Of a stretch of DNA of 21,299 bases, positions 7,337-15,185 are shown in pieces. The DNA comes from Opitutaceae bacterium (GTDB taxonomy: Bacteria > Verrucomicrobiota > Verrucomicrobiia > Opitutales > Opitutaceae), in NCBI GenBank assembly GCA_009919985.1, contig RGAX01000020.1, positions 1 through 21,299 on the forward strand, in the 5' to 3' direction. Position numbers and translations under genes: made by a program. Position 1 is the first letter of the stretch, and every line of letters starts with the position of its first letter. The notes under the pieces are model-generated. The model saw only the letters and a list, made by a program, of their open reading frames with translations. It was not told the origin of the DNA and ran no database searches.

Positions 7337-8680
7337 ATGTTCGAATCGCTCACAGAAAAACTCGGCAGCGCTCTCCGCAACCTCCGCGGCGTCGGCAAAC
7401 TCACAGAGGAAAACATGGCCGACGCGCTCAAAGAAGTGCGCACCGCCCTTCTTGCCGCGGATGTCCATTTTAAGGTCGCCCGCGATTTCGTCGAACGCGT
7501 CCAAGTTGCCTGCGTCGGCCAAGAAGTCCTCAAATCCGTCACCCCTGGCCAACAGGTCGTTAAAATTATCAATGACGAACTCGTTCGGCTCCTCGGCGAG
7601 GGCCAGACCGCCCTCTCCCCTGCCCGTCCCCTAAAAATCCTGATGGTCGGCCTCCACGGCTCCGGCAAAACCACCTCGACCGCTAAACTCGGTAAGCTCC
7701 TCAAAAAACGAGGCTACAAACCCTTCGTCGTAGCTTGCGACATCTACCGCCCTGCCGCCATCGACCAGCTCGAGATTCTAGCGAAACAAGAAGAACTCGG
7801 TTTCTACGCTGATCGTCAATCGCAGGACGTCACCGCCATCGGTGCCGCCGCCCTCGCCGTGGCCGATGCGGCGGGGACTGATTGCATGATTTTCGACACC
7901 GCGGGGCGGCTACAGATCGATGCCGACCTCATCGAGGAAGTTAAAAAACTCCGCGCCCGCATCCAACCCGATGAGGTGTTACTCGTGGCCGACGGCGCGC
8001 TCGGTCAAGAAGCGGTCAACGTCGCGAAAGCCTTTCACGATGCGCTCCAACTCACCGGCCTGATCCTCACTAAGCTCGACGGCGATGCACGCGGCGGCGC
8101 AGCGCTTTCGATCAAGAGCATCACAGGAGTTCCGATTAAATTCGTTGGCACCGGCGAGAAAACCGGCGACTTCGACACCTTTTATCCCGATCGCCTTGCC
8201 TCTCGCATCCTCGGCATGGGCGACGTCGTCTCGCTCGTCGAACGCGCGCAGGAAAACATCGACCAAAAAGAAGCCGAACGCATGGCCGAAAAAATGCGCA
8301 AGGCCGATTTCAATCTCGAGGACTTCCTAGCGCAGATGCAGCAGATTAAAAAAATGGGCTCCATGCAGAGTATCGTAGGCATGATGCCTGGCATGAGCGG
8401 CGTGCAACTTCCCGATGACTCCGAGAAACAAATGGCCCGCACGGAAGCGATCATTTACTCGATGACGCTCAAAGAGCGCCGCAAACCCGACCTGCTCAAC
8501 GGCAGCCGCCGCCAACGTATCGCCAACGGTGCCGGCGTTAAAATCGTCGAGGTCAACCAACTCCTGAAACAGTTTCAGCAGATGCAGAAAATGATGAAAA
8601 TGTTGAAAGGCGGCGGCGCAAAAAAAATGATGCGCCAAATGGAAGCCATGAAGGGCAGAGGCGGTTTCCCTGGTTTTTAA
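7337..8680 (+). CDS. ffh: Signal recognition particle GTPase Ffh
   Basis: Ffh with 4.5S RNA binds signal sequences of nascent membrane proteins and delivers ribosomes to FtsY. The 447-residue protein is full length. The N domain (1-90) starts MFESLTEKLGSALRNLRG and carries ALLAADVHFKVARDF. The G domain has the P-loop GLHGSGKT (105-112), DIYRPAAIDQL, DTAGRL (187-192) and TKLDGDARGGAALS (245-258). The M domain (about 300-447) is methionine-rich and holds the RNA-binding stretch GSRRQRIANGAG, ending in a basic tail with KGRGGFPGF. The common downstream partner rpsP is absent; an unrelated ogt-type gene follows after 166 bp. A second P-loop residue is His in GLHGSGKT, where Gln is common, a variant I consider neutral. 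Confidence 0.97.
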   Translation: MFESLTEKLGSALRNLRGVGKLTEENMADALKEVRTALLAADVHFKVARDFVERVQVACVGQEVLKSVTPGQQVVKIINDELVRLLGEGQTALSPARPLKILMVGLHGSGKTTSTAKLGKLLKKRGYKPFVVACDIYRPAAIDQLEILAKQEELGFYADRQSQDVTAIGAAALAVADAAGTDCMIFDTAGRLQIDADLIEEVKKLRARIQPDEVLLVADGALGQEAVNVAKAFHDALQLTGLILTKLDGDARGGAALSIKSITGVPIKFVGTGEKTGDFDTFYPDRLASRILGMGDVVSLVERAQENIDQKEAERMAEKMRKADFNLEDFLAQMQQIKKMGSMQSIVGMMPGMSGVQLPDDSEKQMARTEAIIYSMTLKERRKPDLLNGSRRQRIANGAGVKIVEVNQLLKQFQQMQKMMKMLKGGGAKKMMRQMEAMKGRGGFPGF

Positions 8681-8846
8681 GTTTTAAAAATTATCCCGGA
8701 ATTATCCGGACGGCACGCCCGCACGCGATCTACTAGCTTCCGGCCATACGCATGACTGACGCCGCCAGATATCAGCGCACACCTCGACTCATGTCGGTCT
8801 TCTTTCCTAATCACAGCCTCGCCTCCGGCCATCGACCCGCTGCTTT

Positions 8847-9335
8847 ATGAACGTCTACTTTGACACTTTCACAACTCCGGTCGGGGATTTCTCAATCGCA
8901 GTGAATGATAAAGGCGCCGTGTTAGCCACTGCCTTTGGCTCCGATAACGCACTGTGGGGCCGTCTCAGATGCGACCTCGTCAGCCCCGTTGGTGATACCG
9001 TCAAGACGGCGGCAGCTCGGTCTCAGGTGCTTTCGTATTTTTCAGGAGATCGCTCCCGCTTTGACCTTTCGCTGGCGCCTGTGGGAACGCCTTTTCAGCT
9101 CCGCGTTTGGACCGCGCTGCAGAGAATACCCTTCGGCGAAACGTGCAGCTACGGGGCTTTGGCTAAATCCCTGAAGAGCGGGGCAAGAGCCATTGGCCGC
9201 GCCAATGCTACAAATCCGATCTGCTTGATCGTCCCGTGCCATCGCGTGATTGGCGCCGACGGATCGCTCACGGGTTTCGCTTTTGGCGAGAGCGTGAAAC
9301 GCCAACTACTCCAACACGAAGGCGCGATCGCCTGA
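8847..9335 (+). CDS. ogt: Methylated-DNA--[protein]-cysteine S-methyltransferase
   Basis: This suicide DNA-repair enzyme transfers alkyl groups from O6-alkylguanine to its own cysteine. The 162-residue protein has the usual two parts. An N-terminal ribonuclease-like domain spans about 1-75 (MNVYFDTFTTPVGDFSIAVN). The C-terminal winged-helix catalytic domain has FQLRVWTALQRIPFGETCSY, an ARAIGRANATNP helix, and the active-site IVPCHRVIGADGSLTGFAFG with acceptor Cys131. The usual GYxxG after the active site reads GFAFG. It lacks the Ada regulatory domain, so it is the stand-alone Ogt/MGMT form. It follows ffh on the same strand after 166 bp without a recognised terminator or promoter, and converges on the EamA gene with 8 bp between stop codons. 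Confidence 0.93.
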   Translation: MNVYFDTFTTPVGDFSIAVNDKGAVLATAFGSDNALWGRLRCDLVSPVGDTVKTAAARSQVLSYFSGDRSRFDLSLAPVGTPFQLRVWTALQRIPFGETCSYGALAKSLKSGARAIGRANATNPICLIVPCHRVIGADGSLTGFAFGESVKRQLLQHEGAIA

Positions 9336-9343
9336 GCGCACTC

Positions 9344-10240
9344 TCAACCTAAAATCGTCAATACGATCCCGATCACGACCCCGATTACCGCCGGTAATTT
9401 AGCGCGCGCGTTGACTTCACCAAAAAGCAATATGCCGCCCGCAAACGCCACCAGCGTACCGCCACGCCTCAGACTCGATACCATAGAGACTAGCGCCTCT
9501 GGATCGCGTAGCGCATTAAAATACAGAAAGTCCGCGACAAGCAACATCAGCGAGACCAGTACAATGCTCCCGCGCCACTGAAACTCCTGCCGCTGCCACC
9601 ATCGAAATTTCCAGCCCACCGCGAGTGGCAGAAATAATAAGGCCAAATAAATCGAGAACCAGCATTGCACCGTCGCCGCCGTAAAACCCACCGATCCAAG
9701 CAAATATTTATCGTAAAGACCACTAAGCGCGCCGAGCAGCGTACCACCGCCGAGAAACCAGATCCAGCGGTTGCGCCGAAAATGAATTCCCTCCCTCGCG
9801 CCGACTATCGATAAGCCCAGAAATGAGGCCAACGTAATCAAGATCCCCAAGCCTTCGAGCCAAGTCGGCCGTTCGCCCAAAACGAGCGTCGCCCCGAGCA
9901 AAGTCCACACCGGGCCCGTCGCGCGGATCGGTGCAGCCAAGGACACCGGCAACTGTTTCACCGCGAAATAACTGCAGACCCACGAGGCGGCGACGATCAT
10001 CGACTTGAGGAGCAACTGCAGGTGCTGAAAACTAGTGAGCGTATCCACGTGCAACGCGGGCGGAAACGCGTTCGTCGCGAGCGTCGTGCCCGCTTGAAGC
10101 AAAAGCCAAACTACCGCGCTGCAAGCATTCGCAAAAAAAAGCACCGGCAAGACGGCGTTGTCACGGACGGCGTGCTTCGTGGAGAGATCATAGCAGCCTA
10201 GAAAAAAAGCTGAAACGAGGCTGGCGAGGATCCAGTGCAT
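9344..10240 (-). CDS. EamA/DMT-family transporter
   Basis: The 298-residue protein is almost entirely hydrophobic, with about ten predicted membrane helices in two homologous halves, as in drug/metabolite transporters of the EamA type. The first half starts MHWILASLVSAFFLGCYDLS and contains AAPIRATGPVWTLLGATLVLGERPTWLE, a typical EamA segment. The second half ends with GGILLFGEVNARAKLPAVIGVVIGIVLTILG-like helices. Family members export amino acids, nucleosides or other small metabolites at the inner membrane; the substrate here is unknown. A GAGGAG (10249-10254) sits 8 bases before the ATG, an unusually clear ribosome site for this window. It is the last gene of the hemC-hemD-degT-trpF run, 35 bp after trpF, and converges with ogt. 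Confidence 0.9.
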   Translation of the reverse strand: MHWILASLVSAFFLGCYDLSTKHAVRDNAVLPVLFFANACSAVVWLLLQAGTTLATNAFPPALHVDTLTSFQHLQLLLKSMIVAASWVCSYFAVKQLPVSLAAPIRATGPVWTLLGATLVLGERPTWLEGLGILITLASFLGLSIVGAREGIHFRRNRWIWFLGGGTLLGALSGLYDKYLLGSVGFTAATVQCWFSIYLALLFLPLAVGWKFRWWQRQEFQWRGSIVLVSLMLLVADFLYFNALRDPEALVSMVSSLRRGGTLVAFAGGILLFGEVNARAKLPAVIGVVIGIVLTILG

Positions 10241-10275
10241 GCAAGTAACTCCTCAACTAAAGTTAGCCAAATAAC

Positions 10276-10893
10276 CTAAATCCCAGTCCACCAGCGGTTC
10301 ACCCCTGGCGCGGATTCGATCCCGCTGTTTACATCCACCCAGCGCGCTCCGGTTGCGGCCAAGGCCGCACCGATATTTTCCGGACTCAACCCGCCGGCCA
10401 AAATCCAATTCACATGGGGAAATCCGAAACGCAGTGCTTTGAAACTCGTCCAGTCTCCGGTCTGTCCCGTGCCGCCGTGCGCTTGAGGGTGATAAGTATC
10501 GAGCAAAATATGATCCACGAGCGCGATGAAACCCGAATTCACTTCCTGGCCCGGTGGCACGCGTGGCGCGAGCCAGAGTCTCTCACGCGGAATCACCTCA
10601 AGCCAGTGGGCCACCGTAGCCAACGGCGTCGTGGGTGAAAAATGAACTTGGACGTAATCGAATCCCGCCGCTTTGATTTCAGCCAAAGTTTCCACTGTAG
10701 GCTCGACCACGACCGCCACCTTTTTCCGGGGCGGCAAACGCGGCGTCATCGCCGCAAACTGCGTGAGGCTCACGTAACGCGGCGATTTCGGATAAAGAAT
10801 AAATCCCAAATAATCAGCGCCCACGGCATCCGCCGCCTCCGCGTCCACCAGCGAGGTCAACCCGCAGACCTTAAAGCGCACACCGTGGATCAT
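10276..10893 (-). CDS. trpF: Phosphoribosylanthranilate isomerase
   Basis: TrpF catalyses the Amadori rearrangement of phosphoribosylanthranilate to CdRP, the third step of tryptophan synthesis from chorismate. The 205-residue protein is a single TIM barrel. It shows FKVCGLT with the catalytic Cys10, GADYLGFILYPKSPRYVS (25-42), the catalytic Asp132 in LLDTYHPQAHGGTGQTGDW, ILAGGLSPENI, and the phosphate-binding VDVNSGIESAPGVN near the C-terminus. The usual VQLHG reads VQVHF, a minor departure. Other trp genes are not in the window; trpF sits between a DegT-type aminotransferase (4 bp gap upstream) and the EamA transporter. The C-terminal helix after SAPGVN is short. Confidence 0.94.
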   Translation of the reverse strand: MIHGVRFKVCGLTSLVDAEAADAVGADYLGFILYPKSPRYVSLTQFAAMTPRLPPRKKVAVVVEPTVETLAEIKAAGFDYVQVHFSPTTPLATVAHWLEVIPRERLWLAPRVPPGQEVNSGFIALVDHILLDTYHPQAHGGTGQTGDWTSFKALRFGFPHVNWILAGGLSPENIGAALAATGARWVDVNSGIESAPGVNRWWTGI

Positions 10894-10897
10894 CGGG

Positions 10898-11992
10898 TCA
10901 AAATACGTTCAGTGACGCGATGACGTGATCGACTTGATCGTCGGTCAATTCAGGGAAAATCGGCAAACTCACGCACGTGCTCGCAGTTAGCTCAGAAACC
11001 GGGAACGAACCCACGCCGTAGCCGAGCCCAGCGTAGCATTTCTGAAGATGCAGCGGCACGGGATAAATCAGATCGGTACCGATCTCGTGTTTCGCGAGAT
11101 GCTCGCGCAACGCATCTCGGCGCGGATGCCGAATCGTAAATTGGTGAAAGACCGATTTGCCGTAGGCGGGCTGCGCAGGGAGATGCGTATCAGAAAGTTT
11201 GATCCCGGCGAGATAGCGCGCGGCGATGGCTTGGCGGCGGGCCGTCCAAGCCGCGAGGTGCGGCAACTTCACGTTGAGCAACGCGCCTTGAAATCCGTCC
11301 ATACGGAAATTACCGCCCACGATGTCGTGATAATAGCGCCGATCCGAGCCGTGCACGCGGATATGGCGGGCCTTGGTGTGAATCAGCTCGTCCTTCGCCA
11401 CGAACGCGCCGCCCTCACCGCAACCGCCGAGATTTTTGGTCGGATAAAAACTGAACGTACCGACATCACCGAACAATCCGACGGGCTTGCCTTGGTAACG
11501 TGCGCCAACGGCCTGAGCGCAATCTTCGATCACAAACAGGCGGTGTTTGCGCGCGATGGCCATGATTTCATCCATGCGGGCGGGCTGGCCAAAAATGTGC
11601 ACCACGATGATGCCTTTGGTGCGTGGCGTAATAGCCGCCTCGATTTTCACCGGATCGAGGTTGTAGGTCCCGGCCTCGATATCCGCAAAGACTGGCGTCG
11701 CACCGACGTAATTGATGCCCCACGCCGAAGAAATAAATGTGAACGGGGCCGTGATGATCTCATCGCCCGGACCAAAGCCTGCGATCATGCAGGCTACGTG
11801 CAGCGGAGATGTCCCGCTGTTCATAGCAAGGGCGCGCGGGTAACCCAGCGTGGCCGAAAAATTCTTCTCAAACTCTTCGACGTCTTTACCGAGGCAAAAA
11901 CGCGTGGCGTCGTACGTCGCGGTCAAGGCGGCGAGCGCCGGCTCGCGCAAGGCCTGATGCTGCAAACTCAGATCGAGGAACGGGACTTTCAT
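10898..11992 (-). CDS. DegT/DnrJ/EryC1/StrS-family sugar aminotransferase
   Basis: This is a 364-residue PLP enzyme of the family that aminates keto-sugar nucleotides during surface-glycan or secondary-metabolite synthesis. It begins with the hallmark VPFLDLSLQH. Next come MNSGTSPLHVACMIAGFGPGD (58 onward), TAPFTFISSAWGINYVGATP (81-100), the cofactor-binding Asp157 in VIEDCAQAVGARYQGKPVG, and the internal-aldimine lysine K186 in TFSFYPTKNLGGCGEGG. RVHGSDRRYYHDIVGGNFRM and the PLHLQKCYAGLGY segment near the end are also family-typical. Its ATG overlaps the hemD stop codon (TAATG), so translation is probably coupled. No sugar-nucleotide dehydratase or glycosyltransferase is nearby, so the donor sugar cannot be deduced and its place in a haem/tryptophan gene run is unexplained. 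Confidence 0.93.
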   Translation of the reverse strand: MKVPFLDLSLQHQALREPALAALTATYDATRFCLGKDVEEFEKNFSATLGYPRALAMNSGTSPLHVACMIAGFGPGDEIITAPFTFISSAWGINYVGATPVFADIEAGTYNLDPVKIEAAITPRTKGIIVVHIFGQPARMDEIMAIARKHRLFVIEDCAQAVGARYQGKPVGLFGDVGTFSFYPTKNLGGCGEGGAFVAKDELIHTKARHIRVHGSDRRYYHDIVGGNFRMDGFQGALLNVKLPHLAAWTARRQAIAARYLAGIKLSDTHLPAQPAYGKSVFHQFTIRHPRRDALREHLAKHEIGTDLIYPVPLHLQKCYAGLGYGVGSFPVSELTASTCVSLPIFPELTDDQVDHVIASLNVF

Positions 11993-12777
11993 TAGGCTAA
12001 TTTTTTAACCAGAACTTCGACCAAGCTGTCGAGGTTGGGCGTCTTGGCGGTGAATCCCACGGGGACGCCGACTTTTTTCATGGTTTCAGTGGTTTGCGAA
12101 CCGATGCTGCCGGCGATGGGGTGCACGGCATTTTTGCTGAGTTTAAGCGCCGCAGCTTGATCAGCAAAGGATTGGACCGCGGAGGAACTAGCGAAGAGAA
12201 TCGCGTCGGCACCGTGCGCACGAAAATCCGCTGCGACCGGATCGCCAGCGAGATCGGTTTGCTCGGTTTTGTAAACTTGGAGCGTATCCACGATGGCGCG
12301 GCCTTCGGTGAGTTTGTCGACGAGGTCGTCGCGATTTAGGCTGCCGGTCACGACGAGAATTTTGGCGTGGTCGAGGCTACCGGTTTCGACGAGAGCGGCG
12401 GCGAGCGCTTCGGCGGTGGCGACCTTGGGCTGGCACTCGATTTTGAGGTGGTGGGCGCGAATTGCTTCGGCCGTGGTTTCGCCGATGCAAGCGAGCCGGA
12501 TCAGGCCGAGGGAACGGATGTCGTCGAAAATGCGTCGAATTTCCTCAAAGAAGTAGCGGACCCCGTTGGCGCTGGTGAACACGAGCCAATCGTAACTACC
12601 GAATTCCAGAAACACATCGGCCAAAGCGTCGTTGGAGACTTCTTTGGTGATGGTGATCAACGGGAGTTCGAGCACTTCTGCCCCGAGGGCTTTTAGTTTG
12701 GCGGAAAGTTCGGGCGACTGTTCGCGGGCGCGAGTAATGGCAATGCGGCGGCCGGCAAGAGGAGTGGCGTGGTTCAT
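11992..12777 (-). CDS. hemD: Uroporphyrinogen-III synthase
   Basis: HemD cyclises hydroxymethylbilane with inversion of ring D to uroporphyrinogen III, the branch point to haem, sirohaem and cobalamin. The 261-residue protein has the poorly conserved two-lobe family pattern: RRIAITRAREQSPELSAKLKALGA at the N-terminus, WLVFTSANGVRYFFEEI (about 64-80), RLACIGETTAEAIRAH (about 94-109), ILVVTG, VDTLQVYKTE, ILFASSSAVQSF and HPIAGSIGSQTTETMKKVGV. The assignment is strong because the gene overlaps hemC by an ATGA junction. The next gene overlaps its stop codon. The length is normal for a single-domain HemD (about 250-260), without an extra methyltransferase domain. Confidence 0.93.
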   Translation of the reverse strand: MNHATPLAGRRIAITRAREQSPELSAKLKALGAEVLELPLITITKEVSNDALADVFLEFGSYDWLVFTSANGVRYFFEEIRRIFDDIRSLGLIRLACIGETTAEAIRAHHLKIECQPKVATAEALAAALVETGSLDHAKILVVTGSLNRDDLVDKLTEGRAIVDTLQVYKTEQTDLAGDPVAADFRAHGADAILFASSSAVQSFADQAAALKLSKNAVHPIAGSIGSQTTETMKKVGVPVGFTAKTPNLDSLVEVLVKKLA

Positions 12778-13556
12778 AGGAGTCCGAGTTGTTTAAGCAT
12801 GCGGGCCGCGGTGGCCACGGGAGCGTCGAAATCAGCGGCGGCGAGTGGAAAGGTGCGCACACCGGTATTTTCGTGAAAAAGATAAAGTGTGTCGACCACG
12901 CGTGAGGTCGCGGCGTCGAAGTGCGCCGCGTAGTGGGCCACGTCGGCCACCCGGCATTGAATCGCGATGGCCGCTTGTGCGACCGCGGGAACCATGCGCG
13001 TGCAATCGAAGGGCACGAAAGTCGTGCCGGGCCATTCATGAATGCTTAAGCGAGCGAGGCCCGCAGCGGCGAGGATCGTGGCGTCGGCGAGGTGATCGAC
13101 GGCGATTTTGCGAAGGCGGGTATCGACGTTTCCGCGGATGGTGGTGAAAGTCGCGGAGGGAACGTGCAGGGAAAATTGCAGACGCCGGCGCGGGCTACTG
13201 GTAGCGACGAGGGCGGGCGTCGTGATGCCTTGACGCAGGACGAGCACATCGCGGGGATCGGCTCGCGGCAAGTAGCCGGCGATGGCCAGACCTTTGGGCA
13301 TGGCGCCCGGCAGGTCTTTGGCGCTGTGTACGGCCACATCGGCTTCGCCGCGGAGCAACGCGGATTCAAGTTCGCTCGTAAAAAGGCCTTTGCCACCGCG
13401 TTGCTCGAGTGACCATTCGGCCTGCTTGTCGCCGGTGGTGACGATTTTCAAAAACTCCGTTTCCTGGCCGAGACGAGCGCCCAGATGCGTCGCGACCATC
13501 GTGGTCTGTGCGAGCGCCAAAGGGCTCTGGCGGGTGGCGAGGATGAGTTTGGACAC
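12774..13556 (-). CDS. hemC: HemC-like hydroxymethylbilane synthase, short and lacking the cofactor cysteine
   Basis: HemC normally joins four porphobilinogens into hydroxymethylbilane using a dipyrromethane primer bound to a cysteine in domain 3. Domains 1-2 are well kept from the GTG at 13556: SKLILATRQSPLALAQ (2-17), GGKGLFTSELESALL (54-68), VHSAKDLP with catalytic Asp81, TSSPRRR (119-125), RGNVDTR (141-147). LPAVGQGA reads VPAVAQAA. Domain 3 is only about 55 residues (family about 100), and the GGCxxPIG motif aligns to TGVRTFPL (231-238), putting Arg234 where the cysteine should be. Total is 260 residues against about 310. A TTG at 13580 also opens the frame but lies inside the ilvC terminator stem. 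The ATGA overlap with hemD argues that the end is genuine, not a frameshift. Catalytic competence is doubtful. Confidence 0.85.
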   Translation of the reverse strand: MSKLILATRQSPLALAQTTMVATHLGARLGQETEFLKIVTTGDKQAEWSLEQRGGKGLFTSELESALLRGEADVAVHSAKDLPGAMPKGLAIAGYLPRADPRDVLVLRQGITTPALVATSSPRRRLQFSLHVPSATFTTIRGNVDTRLRKIAVDHLADATILAAAGLARLSIHEWPGTTFVPFDCTRMVPAVAQAAIAIQCRVADVAHYAAHFDAATSRVVDTLYLFHENTGVRTFPLAAADFDAPVATAARMLKQLGLL

Positions 13557-13561
13557 GGGAA

Positions 13562-13593
13562 AGAAAAAGGGCGCAGACAAATTGTCTGCGCCC
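13562..13593 (-). terminator. Rho-independent terminator after ilvC, abutting the hemC start
   Basis: On the minus strand a GC-rich 12-base arm (GGGCGCAGACAA, complement at 13582-13593) meets its perfect complement (13569-13580) across one base; the working loop is about five bases. The stem is followed directly by TTTTTCTT. It starts 30 bases after the ilvC stop codon. The T-run ends about five bases before the GTG start of hemC, which is unusually close. Confidence 0.9.
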
Positions 13594-13623
13594 GGAAGCT
13601 TTTGGCAACGTTGGGTTACGTGC

Positions 13624-14649
13624 TCAGTAGCTGGCCTGGACGCCCTTGAGGTTCTTCTTGGCCATCCACGGCATCATGCTGCGCAAATAAGCACCGGTCT
13701 TTTCGATCTGGTGTTTTTCCCCGGCCTTGAGCAGGGCGTTGTATTTCTTGAGGCCGCCCTTGTGCTCTTTGACCCATTCTTTGGTGAATTGGCCGGATTG
13801 GATCTCTTTGAGGATCTTCTTCATCTCGGCTTTAACCTGCTTGTTCACAACGCGGGGGCCGCGGGTGATGTCGCCATATTTGGCGGTCTCGGAAATGGAG
13901 AAGCGCATGCCGGCGATGCCGGATTCATACATGAGATCACAGATGAGCTTCAGCTCGTGGAGACATTCGAAGTAGGCCATCTCAGGCTGATAACCCGCTT
14001 CAACGAGGGTCTCGAAACCGGCTTGAACGAGTGCACTGGCGCCACCGCAGAGTACAGCTTGTTCACCGAAGAGATCGGTCTCGGTTTCTTCCTTAAAGGA
14101 GGTCTGGAGCACGCCGGCGCGGGTCGAGCCGATGCCCTTGGCCCAAGCGAGCGCAGTTTTCTTGGCGGTCTTGGATTTGTCTTGGGCGACGGCGATAAGC
14201 GCTGGCATGCCTTTGCCTTCGGCGTAGAGGCGGCGGACCATGTGACCAGGGCCCTTAGGAGCGACCATGATGCAGTCGATGTCCTTGTGCAGCTTGATGA
14301 GGCCGAAGTGAACAGCGAGACCGTGGCTGAAGAGCAGGGTTTTGCCTTTGGTGAGATTGGGGAGAATGGCGCTCGCGTAGACGTCGGCCTGTTTCATGTC
14401 GGGCAAGCCGACCATGATGACATCGGCGCGGCGTACGGCTTCTCCGGTCTCGACGACTTCGAAGCCGTGGGACTCGGCGACGGCTTTCGATTTGGATCCG
14501 GCGTAGAGGCCAATAATGACCTTGCAGCCGCTGTCCTTCAGATTGAGCGCATGGGCGTGGCCCTGCGAACCATAGCCGAGGACGGCGAGCGTTTTATTTT
14601 TAAACACGCCGAGATCGGCGTCTTTGTCGGTGTAGACTTTAGCGGGCAT
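13624..14649 (-). CDS. ilvC: Ketol-acid reductoisomerase (class I, short form)
   Basis: IlvC isomerises and reduces 2-acetolactate or 2-aceto-2-hydroxybutyrate, the second shared step of valine, leucine and isoleucine synthesis. The 341-residue protein is the class I length. The N-terminal Rossmann domain has LGYGSQGHAHALNLKDSG (24-41) and the cofactor-specificity loop GLYAGSKSKA (47-56), where the serines suggest NADPH, although Tyr49 replaces the usual Arg. APKGPGHMVRRLY and the metal-binding KEETETDLFGEQAVLCGG with ECLHELKLICDLMYESG complete the knotted catalytic domain, and SISETAKYGD is also present. It follows ilvN by 65 bp; both are probably one transcript, which ends at the terminator at 13562-13593. 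No leader-peptide attenuator was seen. Confidence 0.96.
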   Translation of the reverse strand: MPAKVYTDKDADLGVFKNKTLAVLGYGSQGHAHALNLKDSGCKVIIGLYAGSKSKAVAESHGFEVVETGEAVRRADVIMVGLPDMKQADVYASAILPNLTKGKTLLFSHGLAVHFGLIKLHKDIDCIMVAPKGPGHMVRRLYAEGKGMPALIAVAQDKSKTAKKTALAWAKGIGSTRAGVLQTSFKEETETDLFGEQAVLCGGASALVQAGFETLVEAGYQPEMAYFECLHELKLICDLMYESGIAGMRFSISETAKYGDITRGPRVVNKQVKAEMKKILKEIQSGQFTKEWVKEHKGGLKKYNALLKAGEKHQIEKTGAYLRSMMPWMAKKNLKGVQASY

Positions 14650-14714
14650 GATAAAAGGCAGATAAGGTTTGGGTTAGGAAAAAAAGGGCGACGTGATCGA
14701 TTGCGGAAGAGCGA

Positions 14715-15185
14715 TCATCGCTTGAGCGCGAGTTGGCCGGTGCGCGCGAGCTCGATGATACCGAAAGGCTCAAGGAGGCCTAGGAACGCGTTGATCTTCG
14801 CCTCATCACCAGTGACTTCGATGATGAGTGAGTCAGCGGAGAGGTTGACGATCTTAGCGCGAAACACATCCGCGATCTGCAATAACTCGGCGCGGGTATG
14901 GGAGTCAGCGCGCACTTTCACGAGCACAAGCTCGCGGGCGACAGCTTGGCCTTCACCAAAATCGGAGACGTCAACGACGTTGACCAACTTGCGCAGCTGT
15001 TTGGTGCAGAGGCTGAGCGCGGCCTCATCGCCCTTTAGAACGATGGTGATGCGCGAGAGCGAAGCATCGTGCGTGGGCGCAACGTTGAGGGAATCGATGT
15101 TGAAACCACGACCGGAAATCATGCCGGTCACGCGGGCCAAAACGCCGAATGTGTTCTCAACGAGGACGGAGATCGTGTGTCGCAT
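14715..15185 (-). CDS. ilvN: Acetolactate synthase small (regulatory) subunit
   Basis: This subunit activates the catalytic acetohydroxyacid synthase and confers valine feedback control. The 156-residue protein has the normal IlvH/IlvN build. The N-terminal ACT domain carries HTISVLVENTFGVLARVTGM and SGRGFNIDSLNVAPTHD, then SRITIVLKGDE (44-54). The C-terminal ALS_ss_C domain spans about 80-156, with ELVLVKVRAD and the closing IIELARTGQLALKR. The large subunit gene ilvB, normally directly upstream, is not present: the 5' side is about 480 bp of non-coding DNA. ilvC follows downstream. No Shine-Dalgarno sequence is seen. Confidence 0.94.
   Translation of the reverse strand: MRHTISVLVENTFGVLARVTGMISGRGFNIDSLNVAPTHDASLSRITIVLKGDEAALSLCTKQLRKLVNVVDVSDFGEGQAVARELVLVKVRADSHTRAELLQIADVFRAKIVNLSADSLIIEVTGDEAKINAFLGLLEPFGIIELARTGQLALKR

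Noticed and set aside
11048..11995. A 315-codon plus-strand open frame
   Set aside because: Antisense to the DegT-family gene, whose active-site motifs are intact on the minus strand.
13557..13580. TTG start giving an eight-residue longer HemC
   Set aside because: The TTG lies within the terminator stem and the extra residues come from the T-run; the family begins at the SKLILATRQ segment.
14694..14717. TGATCG / CGATCA stem at the end of ilvN followed by a T-run, as a terminator before ilvC
   Set aside because: The stem is only 6 bp with a 12-base loop, and the T-run starts 8 bases later. It is too weak to call, and ilvC is probably co-transcribed.
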